NCBI GenBank assembly: GCA_964417785.1
Contig: CAYQJO010000143.1
Coordinates: 1-11,386 of the forward strand
Direction of reading: 5' to 3'
Source of the DNA: DAOTUL01 sp034437435
GTDB lineage: Bacteria; Chloroflexota; Anaerolineae; Aggregatilineales; Phototrophicaceae
Length of the DNA stretch: 11,386 bases
Part shown: positions 1-5,759 of the stretch, piece by piece
Layout of the letters: every line of letters begins with the position of its first letter
Position numbering within the stretch: position 1 is the first letter of the stretch
Made by a program: the position numbers and the translations under genes
Notes under the pieces: generated by a model
Databases searched by the model: none
Told to the model about the DNA's origin: nothing
Seen by the model: only the letters and a program-made list of their open reading frames with translations

Positions 1-48
1 TGCCTTGTTTTCAACTAAGACATCTGTTCACCACCCGAAGTCCCAGAG

Positions 49-66
49 AACCATAAGTGGTTACCA
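49..66. promoter_or_regulatory. Possible operator: overlapping small inverted repeats
   Basis: The sequence reads AACCA-TAAG-TGGTT (49-62) and overlaps a second near-palindrome, TGGT-T-ACCA (58-66). It lies about 40 bases upstream of the -10 element for the acyl-CoA dehydrogenase gene, a position where an activator or repressor could bind. The arms are only 4 to 5 bases, so chance is a real alternative. No regulator gene is adjacent within the window. Confidence 0.2.
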
Positions 67-104
67 ATGTGGCAGGAATTGCGCTCATGATACTCCTGTT
101 CCGA

Positions 105-113
105 TGGTATAAT
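105..113 (+). promoter_or_regulatory. Extended -10 promoter for the acyl-CoA dehydrogenase operon
   Basis: TGGTATAAT is a perfect sigma70 -10 hexamer (108-113) preceded by the TGn extension. No good -35 sits 16 to 18 bases upstream, which is typical of extended -10 promoters. Transcription would begin near base 120, giving a leader of about 32 bases before the ATG at 152. This is the only convincing promoter ahead of the four-gene hydrolase cluster. Confidence 0.65.
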
Positions 114-151
114 CGCGTGAAACATTCTACTAACCATTTGGGATTCTTTGC

Positions 152-1363
152 ATGGACTTCTCACTTAACGAAGAGCAGCAGCAAGCCCGCAAGATGGTCC
201 GGGATTTCGTCGCCAAAGAGGTGACTCCCACCATCGGCGAATGGGACGAAAAGCAGGAGATGAACCCGGCCATCCTGCCGCGCATGGCCGAACTGGGTAT
301 CCTGGGCATCAGCATCCCCGTCCGTTATGGCGGCCAGGGGTTCGATTATGTCACATTGGGGCTGGTCTGCGAAGAACTGGAACGCGGCGATACCACCCTG
401 CGTGTGATCATGTCGGTCCATCACGGTCTGAACAGTCAGGCGATCCTGCAATGGGGTACCGAGGAACAGAAGCGGAAGTTCCTGGTACCGCAGGCTACCG
501 GCGAAAAATACGCCGCCTTCGGTCTGACCGAACCGGGCGCGGGCAGCGATGTCGCCAGTATGCGGACCACCGCCATCCGCAAGGGCGACAAATACATCCT
601 CAACGGCGAGAAGATGTGGATCAGTCTGGCGACCAAAGCCCACAATTTCCTGGTTGTCGCCAAACACGATCCCGATGCCAGCCCCGCCCACCGGGGGATG
701 AGTGCCTTCATCGTCACCTCAGATATGCCCGGTGTGACAACCGGCGATATTCACGGCAAACTCGGCGTCCGCGCCGGTTCGACCGGATGGGTCAACATGG
801 AGAATGTCGAGGTGCCGGTCGAAAATCGCCTGGGCGAAGAAGGTGAAGGCTTCAAAATCGCCATGTCATGCCTGGATAACGGACGCTATACCGTCGCCAG
901 CGGAGCCGTCGGCCTCATCCGTGCCTGCCTGGAAGACAGCCTGAAGTATTGCCACGAGCGCGAGACCTTCGGCGAGCCAATCGGCCATCACCAGCTTGTC
1001 AAGCAGAAAATCGCGCTGATGCAGCAGTGGTACGATACCGCTTTCCTGCTGTGCATGAATGCCGGCTGGCTCAAGAATGCGGGTAAACGCAACACCCGTG
1101 AGACCAGCATGGCGAAGTGGTACGCCACCGATCACAGCGTCAAAGCGGCACTCGAAGCCGTCCAGATTCACGGCGCATACGGTTTCAGCAACGAATACCC
1201 GGTGGAGCGCTATCTGCGCAACAGCAAGGGAGCCGTCATCTACGAAGGCACCAGCGAGATACACCAGTTGATGCAGGCCGATTACGCACTCGGCTACCGC
1301 GACGACCGTCCGCTGCGCTGTGAGATGCCGGCTTACGACGACTCCTGGCTCGAAGAAGAATAA
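152..1363 (+). CDS. Acyl-CoA dehydrogenase (FAD-dependent)
   Basis: This is a 403-residue cytoplasmic flavoenzyme, the usual length for the family. It should oxidise an acyl-CoA to the 2,3-enoyl-CoA and pass electrons to ETF. Visible marks are the N-terminal helical domain, the FAD/substrate signature FGLTEPGAGSD (123-133), NGEKMWIS (151-158), the C-terminal ERETFGEPI segment (269-277), and YEGTSEI (364-370). Glu365 in that last motif sits where medium- and short-chain enzymes carry the catalytic base. The segment MSVHHGLNSQAI (87-98) loosely recalls glutaryl-CoA and cyclic acyl-CoA dehydrogenases, but the substrate cannot be assigned. The start ATG has a weak GGGA (140-143) eight bases upstream. 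The gene leads an operon, with the sulfatase following after 11 bases. The electron acceptor pair EtfB/EtfA is encoded 3.6 kb downstream under its own promoter. Confidence 0.95.
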   Translation: MDFSLNEEQQQARKMVRDFVAKEVTPTIGEWDEKQEMNPAILPRMAELGILGISIPVRYGGQGFDYVTLGLVCEELERGDTTLRVIMSVHHGLNSQAILQWGTEEQKRKFLVPQATGEKYAAFGLTEPGAGSDVASMRTTAIRKGDKYILNGEKMWISLATKAHNFLVVAKHDPDASPAHRGMSAFIVTSDMPGVTTGDIHGKLGVRAGSTGWVNMENVEVPVENRLGEEGEGFKIAMSCLDNGRYTVASGAVGLIRACLEDSLKYCHERETFGEPIGHHQLVKQKIALMQQWYDTAFLLCMNAGWLKNAGKRNTRETSMAKWYATDHSVKAALEAVQIHGAYGFSNEYPVERYLRNSKGAVIYEGTSEIHQLMQADYALGYRDDRPLRCEMPAYDDSWLEEE

Positions 1364-1374
1364 AAGGATTAATC

Positions 1375-2721
1375 ATGACTAAACCGAACGTTGTTGTCTT
1401 TTTCACCGACCAGCAGCGGTGGGATACGACCGGGTTGCATGGCAACCCACTGGACCTGACCCCCAATTTCGACCGGCTGGCGCACAGCGGCACCCATGTC
1501 TACAACAGTTTCACCTGCCAGCCTGTCTGCGGTCCGGCCCGCTCGTGCCTGCAAACCGGCCTCTATGCCACCGAGACAACCTGCTATCGCAACGGCATTC
1601 CGCTGCCGACCGAACTACCGACACTGGCGCAGTATTTCAAGTCTGCTGGATACCAGACCGGCTATATCGGCAAATGGCACCTGGCCGGTCAGGGTGTGGA
1701 GCCGGTCCCGCAAGAACTGCGCAGCGGCTACGATTACTGGCTGGGGTCGAATACGCTGGAATTCACGTCGGACGCCTACGACACCACCATGTACGACAAC
1801 GACAATCAGCCGGTCAGGCTGCCCGGCTACCGTGTCGATGCACTGACCGACGCTGTGATCCGCTACATCGACTCGCACCAGGAAGACCCTTTCTTCCTGT
1901 TTGTCTCGTACATCGAACCCCATCACCAGAACCATATCGATGACTATCCGCCGCCAGACGGCTACCGCGAGCGCTACGCTGAACGCTGGGTACCGCCGGA
2001 CCTGGCGGCATTGGGTGGTTCCACCCACCAGCACCTCGGCGGTTACTACGGCATGGTTAAGCGGTTGGATGAGGCATTCGGGCGGCTGCACGACGCCCTC
2101 AAGAGCCTCAATCTGTCGGATAACACGGTTGTCCTGTTTACATCCGATCACGGCAATCACTTCAAGACACGCAACGGTGAGTACAAGCGGTCCTGCCATG
2201 AAAGCTCAATCCGGGTGCCGACGCTGTTCACCGGTCCCGGCTTCGACGGTGGCGGCCAACTACGCCAGCTTGTGAGCCTGATCGACCTCCCGCCGACACT
2301 GCTGGACGCCGCCGGCATCCCCGTGCCAGAGTCGATGCAGGGACAGTCGATCCTGCCTATTATCACGGACGCCAACGCCGAATGGCCGGAAGAAATCTTC
2401 GTCCAGATCAGCGAAGCCGAAGTCGGGCGGGCAGTGCGCACGCAGCGTTGGAAATACAGCGTCAACGCCCCGGACAAGAATCCAGTTAACGACTCAGGCT
2501 CCGACGTTTACCAGGAAGCCTTCTTGTACGATTTGCAAGCCGATCCCTACGAACTGACGAATTTGATCGAATCGGAAGCGCACAACGAAGTCAAAGCCGT
2601 CATGCGCGAACGGTTGATCCGGCGGATGGTGGCAGCCGGTGAGGAAGCGCCTCGCATCGAACCGGCCCCGACCAGGCCCGCCGGTCAGCGCAAGGTGACG
2701 CCGGAGGAAGCAAGAAGCTGA
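1375..2721 (+). CDS. Type I sulfatase (formylglycine-dependent)
   Basis: This is a 448-residue alkaline-phosphatase-fold sulfatase that hydrolyses a sulfate ester. The N-terminal metal site is FFTDQQRWD (9-17). The maturation motif C-x-P-x-R is C52-G-P-A-R56, so Cys52 should be converted to formylglycine. Further active-site marks are GKWHL (99-103), EPHH (181-184), TSDHGNH (256-262) and the Lys271/His275 segment ending HESSIRVP. The C-terminal FLYDLQADPYELTNL (383-397) is typical of the family. No signal peptide is seen, so the protein looks cytoplasmic, unlike many secreted sulfatases. No formylglycine-generating enzyme or anaerobic sulfatase maturase is in the window. A Shine-Dalgarno AAAGGA (1363-1368) begins at the last base of the upstream stop codon and lies six bases before the ATG. 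The stop overlaps the next ATG (TGATG). The natural substrate is unknown; phosphonate or phosphate ester hydrolases of the same fold are a less likely alternative. Confidence 0.93.
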   Translation: MTKPNVVVFFTDQQRWDTTGLHGNPLDLTPNFDRLAHSGTHVYNSFTCQPVCGPARSCLQTGLYATETTCYRNGIPLPTELPTLAQYFKSAGYQTGYIGKWHLAGQGVEPVPQELRSGYDYWLGSNTLEFTSDAYDTTMYDNDNQPVRLPGYRVDALTDAVIRYIDSHQEDPFFLFVSYIEPHHQNHIDDYPPPDGYRERYAERWVPPDLAALGGSTHQHLGGYYGMVKRLDEAFGRLHDALKSLNLSDNTVVLFTSDHGNHFKTRNGEYKRSCHESSIRVPTLFTGPGFDGGGQLRQLVSLIDLPPTLLDAAGIPVPESMQGQSILPIITDANAEWPEEIFVQISEAEVGRAVRTQRWKYSVNAPDKNPVNDSGSDVYQEAFLYDLQADPYELTNLIESEAHNEVKAVMRERLIRRMVAAGEEAPRIEPAPTRPAGQRKVTPEEARS

Positions 2722-3335
2722 TGGAAGTCCGGTACAGCGGCAGCGTCATCGCCACCGATGTCGGCTACAAAGAATTTCTATACCGCTACGAAGGCCAACG
2801 GGTCGAATGGATTGATGGGAGCGTGATCGAAATGTCGCCGGTGAGCAGTGACCACAACACCATTTCCGTCTTCGCTATCACACTGTTCCAGGCTTATCTG
2901 GAGCGGACGGGTGGTGGACGGGTGTTTCACGATCCAATGGTTATGCGTCCCGATGATAACTTTCCCGGACGCTCACCTGACATCCAGGTAATTCTCCCGC
3001 ACAAGTATCCCATCATCGGCCAGAACGAAATCGCTGGTGCAGCGGATCTGGTGGTCGAGATTGTGTCGCCGGAGAGTCATCGCCGCGACCGGGTGGAGAA
3101 GTTCAACGAGTACGAACGTGCCGGTGTACCCGAATACTGGATTCTCGACCCGATCCAGCGAGAAACGCTGTTCTACCAGCTTGCGCCAGAAGGCATCTAC
3201 CAGCATATCCCGGTTGATCCCGATGGCTATTATCAGAGTCGGGTGCTGGACCGTCTGCGCATCAAAGCGGATTTGTTCTGGCACCCGCCGGGATTCTGGG
3301 TCATTGGTGAGATGATCGAGGACATGCTGCGGTGA
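2721..3335 (+). CDS. Uma2 family protein (PD-(D/E)xK nuclease-like fold)
   Basis: This 204-residue protein matches the Uma2/DUF820 family, which is expanded in Cyanobacteria and Chloroflexota and has a restriction-endonuclease-like fold. The expected conserved points are visible: EWIDGSVIEMSP (29-40), His45, PDI with Asp87, VVEIVSPES with Glu113, Lys127, and the signature GVPEYWILDP (135-144). Asp87, Glu113 and Lys127 would form the metal-dependent active site. The cellular role of the family is poorly known, and many members are suspected to be tied to mobile elements. The ATG shares its A with the sulfatase stop codon. GGAGG (2703-2707) lies 13 bases upstream, so coupled translation is likely. 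The gene ends in a four-base GTGA overlap with the hydrolase gene. Nothing marks it as broken. Confidence 0.9.
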   Translation: MEVRYSGSVIATDVGYKEFLYRYEGQRVEWIDGSVIEMSPVSSDHNTISVFAITLFQAYLERTGGGRVFHDPMVMRPDDNFPGRSPDIQVILPHKYPIIGQNEIAGAADLVVEIVSPESHRRDRVEKFNEYERAGVPEYWILDPIQRETLFYQLAPEGIYQHIPVDPDGYYQSRVLDRLRIKADLFWHPPGFWVIGEMIEDMLR

Positions 3336-4003
3336 AAATCATCTTTCTGGGTGACAGCCTGACCTGGGGCGGTTACGGCGGCAACTTTGTCGCTGAAATC
3401 GCCCGAATGCATCCTGAACATGAGATTGTGAACGCCGGGGTCGGCGGTAACACCGTCATCAATCTGCTCGACCGGCTGGATGCAGTCATTGAGCAGGAGC
3501 CGGACGGCGTGTTCGTCATGATCGGCGGCAACGACGCCATCTCATACAGCCAGCCCGACACCCGGCCTTACTATCGTAAATCGCACAACATCCCGGACGG
3601 CGTGGTCACGCGTGAGCAGTTCACCCAGACCTATCGTGATCTGCTCACGCGCCTGCAACTCGCCTTCATCCAGACCTGGGTGGGCCTGCCACCGATGGAA
3701 TACAATCCGGCAACGGTAGTCGCCATGCGCGACTACAACAACCGCGCCCGTGAAGTCGCCCGCCCGATGAATATCCCGGTGCTGGACCTGATGGCCGCGT
3801 TTCAACCAGACCATGTGCCGGAGCGGCCAGTGCTAAATCTGCGCTACATCAACCAGATCGGGGAACGGTCGGCCAGCGGATGGTCGGATTATGAGACCGA
3901 GCAACAGGCGGGTGGATTCACCTTCACCTTCGATGGGCTGCATCCCACACCGGCAAGCGCCGCTGAACTGGCACACCAGATCGCTGCATTCATCGACCTG
4001 TAA
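3332..4003 (+). CDS. SGNH/GDSL-family hydrolase (esterase or lipase-like)
   Basis: This 223-residue protein has all four SGNH blocks: GDSLTWG with nucleophile Ser9, the oxyanion Gly in NAGVGGN (34-40), IGGND with Asn67, and DGLHPT with Asp201 and His204. The family hydrolyses O-acyl esters of carbohydrates, lipids or thioesters; the substrate here is unknown. No signal peptide is present, since the protein opens directly on the first beta strand (KIIFLGDS), so it should act in the cytoplasm. The start is GTG at 3332, overlapping the Uma2 stop by four bases, with GAGGA (3318-3322) nine bases upstream. The GTG is favoured because it places the GDS block at residues 7-9, as in short bacterial members. 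An insert around residues 70-95 and 160-195 is not explained by the core fold. It may process the same molecule as the sulfatase, but that is inference. Confidence 0.9.
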   Translation: MKIIFLGDSLTWGGYGGNFVAEIARMHPEHEIVNAGVGGNTVINLLDRLDAVIEQEPDGVFVMIGGNDAISYSQPDTRPYYRKSHNIPDGVVTREQFTQTYRDLLTRLQLAFIQTWVGLPPMEYNPATVVAMRDYNNRAREVARPMNIPVLDLMAAFQPDHVPERPVLNLRYINQIGERSASGWSDYETEQQAGGFTFTFDGLHPTPASAAELAHQIAAFIDL

Positions 4004-4007
4004 CGTT

Positions 4008-4037
4008 TTGCGGCTAACATGCGTATACGATTGTAAT
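4008..4037 (+). promoter_or_regulatory. Weak candidate promoter for the YqaE-like gene
   Basis: TTGCGG (4008-4013) and TGTAAT (4032-4037) are separated by 18 bases in the spacer after the SGNH hydrolase. An 8-base palindrome, CGTATACG (4022-4029), lies between them. The -35 matches the consensus at three positions only. Read-through from the upstream operon is an equally good explanation for expression. Confidence 0.25.
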
Positions 4038-4060
4038 AAACCAAACAAGGAGAAACAAAA

Positions 4061-4225
4061 ATGGGATGTGGTCGTGCGATTCTGTGTATCGTCTTCCCAC
4101 CGCTGGCGGTGCTGGATCGCGGCTGCGGCACGGTGCTGATCGTGCTGGCGCTGACGGTAGCTGGTTGGGTACCGGGTGCGGTCGCTGCGCTGCTGCTGAA
4201 CTACATGGCGGCCAACCGCGACTAA
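4061..4225 (+). CDS. YqaE/Pmp3 family small membrane protein (UPF0057)
   Basis: This is a 54-residue protein (stop TAA at 4223-4225) that is easily missed because of its size. It carries the family pattern: a first hydrophobic segment ending in FPPLAV (12-17), the loop RGCG (20-23), and a second hydrophobic segment containing GWVPGAVAA (35-43). Two membrane spans are expected, roughly residues 5-18 and 24-48. Family members include yeast Pmp3, plant RCI2 and E. coli YqaE, which are linked to membrane potential and salt or cold stress. The bacterial role is not settled. AAGGAG (4047-4052) lies eight bases before the ATG, the best Shine-Dalgarno in this part of the window. It sits 57 bases after the SGNH gene on the same strand and could be a tail gene of that operon or a separate unit. 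Confidence 0.85.
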   Translation: MGCGRAILCIVFPPLAVLDRGCGTVLIVLALTVAGWVPGAVAALLLNYMAANRD

Positions 4226-4294
4226 CTCTTCACATACTTCTAAGGACAGCCTGCTATCTTTGTCGTGTTAACGGTATGCCTCAGTTTGAAAAGG

Positions 4295-4302
4295 TATAAA
4301 AT
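4295..4302 (+). promoter_or_regulatory. Candidate -10 element placed for a leaderless transcript
   Basis: TATAAAAT ends four bases before the ATG at 4307. A -10 hexamer at 4295-4300 would start RNA at about base 4307, the first base of the codon. No clear -35 or TGn extension is present, so this is tentative. It would account for the lack of a well-placed Shine-Dalgarno before the pentapeptide-repeat gene. Confidence 0.3.
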
Positions 4303-4306
4303 AAAG

Positions 4307-4900
4307 ATGAAAAGGCTGTCCCGTGTCTTGAAATCGTTCAAGGCAGCACGCATCTCCCGTGAACAACTCATCGCTCAAATCGTGGCCGGGCCAAATGCAC
4401 TGGCACTGGACGCTTTAGAGACCTTGCAGGAGAAACTGTGTTTGCAGGATGGGTCCATGCGCGGGGCTTATCTGGCCGGTGCATCCCTACAAAACGCTCG
4501 GCTGGCACGGGCTGATCTGCGGGAAGTGAATCTGCGTGGGGCTAATCTCACCAAGTCATATCTGGGAGTGACCCGACTGGAAAACGCCAACCTGGAAAAA
4601 GCGATCCTGCGTGAGGCTAATCTGCGCGAGGTCATCCTGCCCCATGCCAATCTCGATGGTGCGGACTTGAGCGGTGCGCATCTGGCGGCGGGTGATCTGC
4701 GCAATGCCAATCTGCGCAATGCCAACCTCAGTGACGCCAATCTCTGGCGCACCCGTCTGCAAGGGGCCAACCTCCGCGATGCCAATTTGAGCGGAGCCAA
4801 TCTTGAGAACACCGAATTTGATCCGACCACAATATTGCCTGACGGCCAGCGATGGACACCCGACACCGACCTCACATACTTCACCAACGGACGACACTAA
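4307..4900 (+). CDS. Pentapeptide-repeat protein, 24 uninterrupted repeats
   Basis: This 197-residue protein has a basic N-terminus (MKRLSRVLKSFKAARIS) and a short helical region to about residue 50. It then has pentapeptide repeats of the A(D/N)Lxx type from residue 54 to 173. The central residue is Leu at every fifth position from 56 to 166 and Phe at 171, with no break. That predicts six full coils of a right-handed quadrilateral beta-helix, capped by a tail with LPDGQRW (177-183), a common ending in this family. No signal peptide or membrane segment is seen. Some family members mimic DNA and protect gyrase (Qnr, MfpA), but most have no known role, and this one lacks the loops typical of Qnr. 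An upstream in-frame GTG at 4265 would add 14 residues. ATG 4307 is preferred because the added residues contain no family features and overlap a possible -10. The start remains uncertain. Confidence 0.88.
   Translation: MKRLSRVLKSFKAARISREQLIAQIVAGPNALALDALETLQEKLCLQDGSMRGAYLAGASLQNARLARADLREVNLRGANLTKSYLGVTRLENANLEKAILREANLREVILPHANLDGADLSGAHLAAGDLRNANLRNANLSDANLWRTRLQGANLRDANLSGANLENTEFDPTTILPDGQRWTPDTDLTYFTNGRH
4466..4825 (+). repeat. Coding 15-base tandem repeat (24 units)
   Basis: The DNA behind the beta-helix is 24 degenerate 15-base units, exactly 360 bases. Many contain gccaayctg or gctaatctg around the Asn-Leu pair. The closest copies are adjacent (aatgccaatctgcgc near 4700-4730), which suggests recent local duplication. 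The repeat is explained by the protein and is not a CRISPR or regulatory array. Confidence 0.85.
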
Positions 4901-4901
4901 A

Positions 4902-4929
4902 TTGACATCGGTCCCCAACCGGGTACAAT
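4902..4929 (+). promoter_or_regulatory. Strong sigma70-like promoter for etfBA
   Basis: A perfect -35, TTGACA (4902-4907), is followed after 16 bases by TACAAT (4924-4929), one mismatch from TATAAT. Transcription would start near base 4936, leaving a leader of about 44 bases. The -35 begins one base after the stop codon of the pentapeptide-repeat gene, so etfBA can be expressed independently of the upstream cluster. Confidence 0.75.
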
Positions 4930-4964
4930 ACACTGCAATAATCTAAGGACTATTCGATTAATTT

Positions 4965-4971
4965 GAGGAGG
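4965..4971 (+). promoter_or_regulatory. Ribosome binding site fixing the TTG start of etfB
   Basis: GAGGAGG lies eight bases before TTG 4980. The nearby ATG at 4984 is in a different frame, so the strong Shine-Dalgarno supports the TTG. The protein then begins MHVVVFTRSTPDTAA, matching the usual EtfB opening. Confidence 0.8.
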
Positions 4972-4979
4972 TATTTACC

Positions 4980-5759
4980 TTGCATGTTGTTGTTTTTACA
5001 CGAAGCACACCGGATACCGCCGCAAAGGTCGAGGTAGATGCCAGTGGACAGGTTTCCTGGGGGGGCGTTGCTCCGGTGGTCAATCCCTGGGATGAATACG
5101 CACTGGAAGAGGCCATTCTTCAGGCCAAAGCTCACAAGGGCAAAGCAACCGCCATTGCCATCGGGCCGGAGTTGCACAACGACGCACTCAAGCACAGTCT
5201 GGCGATGGGGTTGAATGAGGCCATCCGCATCGAAGACCCCGCCATCACTTCAGGTGATGGGCTGGCCTATGCCACCGCCGCTGCCGCTGCCGTCAACAAA
5301 CTCGGCGATGTGAACCTGGTGATCTTCGGCAAGGAGAGTGTGGATGTCGGCACCGATATACACACCTATATGACCGCTCGCAAACTGGGATGGACCATGC
5401 TCAGTTATGTGTCTAAGGTACTCGAAGTCGATTATGACGCCGGAACCATCAAAGTCGAGAAGATGCTGGAACAGGGCAAGCAGGTCCTTACGGCCAGACT
5501 GCCCGCCGTCATCAGCGTGATGAAGGACATCAACGAGCCGCGCTATCCCTCGTTTATCGGTATCCGCAAGGCCGGTAAGGCGACCATTCCGGTGTGGGGA
5601 ACCGCCGATCTGGGTGTGGATATTCCTGCTGTGGCAGTCGAGAATCTGGGCTACACCAACCCACCTGAACGCCATATCGAAAACGAGATCATCGAAGGCG
5701 ACCCCGCCGAACAGGCGAAAAAGCTGGTCGATAAGCTGTTGGAGGAAAAAGTGCTATGA
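4980..5759 (+). CDS. etfB: Electron transfer flavoprotein, beta subunit
   Basis: This 259-residue protein is the normal length for EtfB (FixA family). With EtfA it forms the soluble heterodimer that takes electrons from acyl-CoA dehydrogenases and delivers them to ETF-quinone oxidoreductase or another acceptor. Family marks are the N-terminal VVVFTRSTPDTAA (3-15), NPWDEYALEEAI (35-46), and the C-terminal INEPRYPSFIGIRKA (184-198). The nucleotide loop is unusual. Where typical EtfB has a D-x-x-x-x-T-G-Q type sequence, this protein reads GKESVDVGTDIHTYMTA (117-133), so the usual TG pair is absent while Asp122 is kept. The start is TTG with a strong Shine-Dalgarno. The stop overlaps the etfA ATG by four bases (ATGA), indicating coupled translation and equal subunit supply. 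No ETF-quinone oxidoreductase is in the window. Confidence 0.95.
   Translation: MHVVVFTRSTPDTAAKVEVDASGQVSWGGVAPVVNPWDEYALEEAILQAKAHKGKATAIAIGPELHNDALKHSLAMGLNEAIRIEDPAITSGDGLAYATAAAAAVNKLGDVNLVIFGKESVDVGTDIHTYMTARKLGWTMLSYVSKVLEVDYDAGTIKVEKMLEQGKQVLTARLPAVISVMKDINEPRYPSFIGIRKAGKATIPVWGTADLGVDIPAVAVENLGYTNPPERHIENEIIEGDPAEQAKKLVDKLLEEKVL

Noticed and set aside
3891..4139. An 82-codon plus-strand frame spanning the end of the SGNH gene and the YqaE-like gene
   Set aside because: It overlaps two better supported genes in another frame, has no motif, and starts within the SGNH coding sequence without a ribosome site.
4276..4299. Seven-codon micro-frame (MPQFEKV) before the pentapeptide-repeat gene, possible leader peptide
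   Set aside because: No Shine-Dalgarno precedes it, it has no run of regulatory codons, and no attenuator hairpin follows it. It also overlaps the candidate -10 box.
4466..4825. Possible CRISPR or satellite array suggested by the regular 15-base repeats
   Set aside because: The period is far too short for CRISPR, there are no distinct spacers, and the repeats are fully accounted for by pentapeptide coding.
4468..4933. Two long minus-strand open frames opposite the pentapeptide-repeat gene
   Set aside because: They arise from the 15-base coding period, which keeps stops out of other frames. Their translations are low-complexity Arg/Leu/Ala or Ile/Gly repeats with no ribosome site or recognisable family.
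4239..4950. Direct repeat TCTAAGGAC at 4239-4247 and 4942-4950
   Set aside because: Nine bases shared once across 700 bases can occur by chance. Neither copy is placed consistently relative to a promoter, and the flanks do not match.
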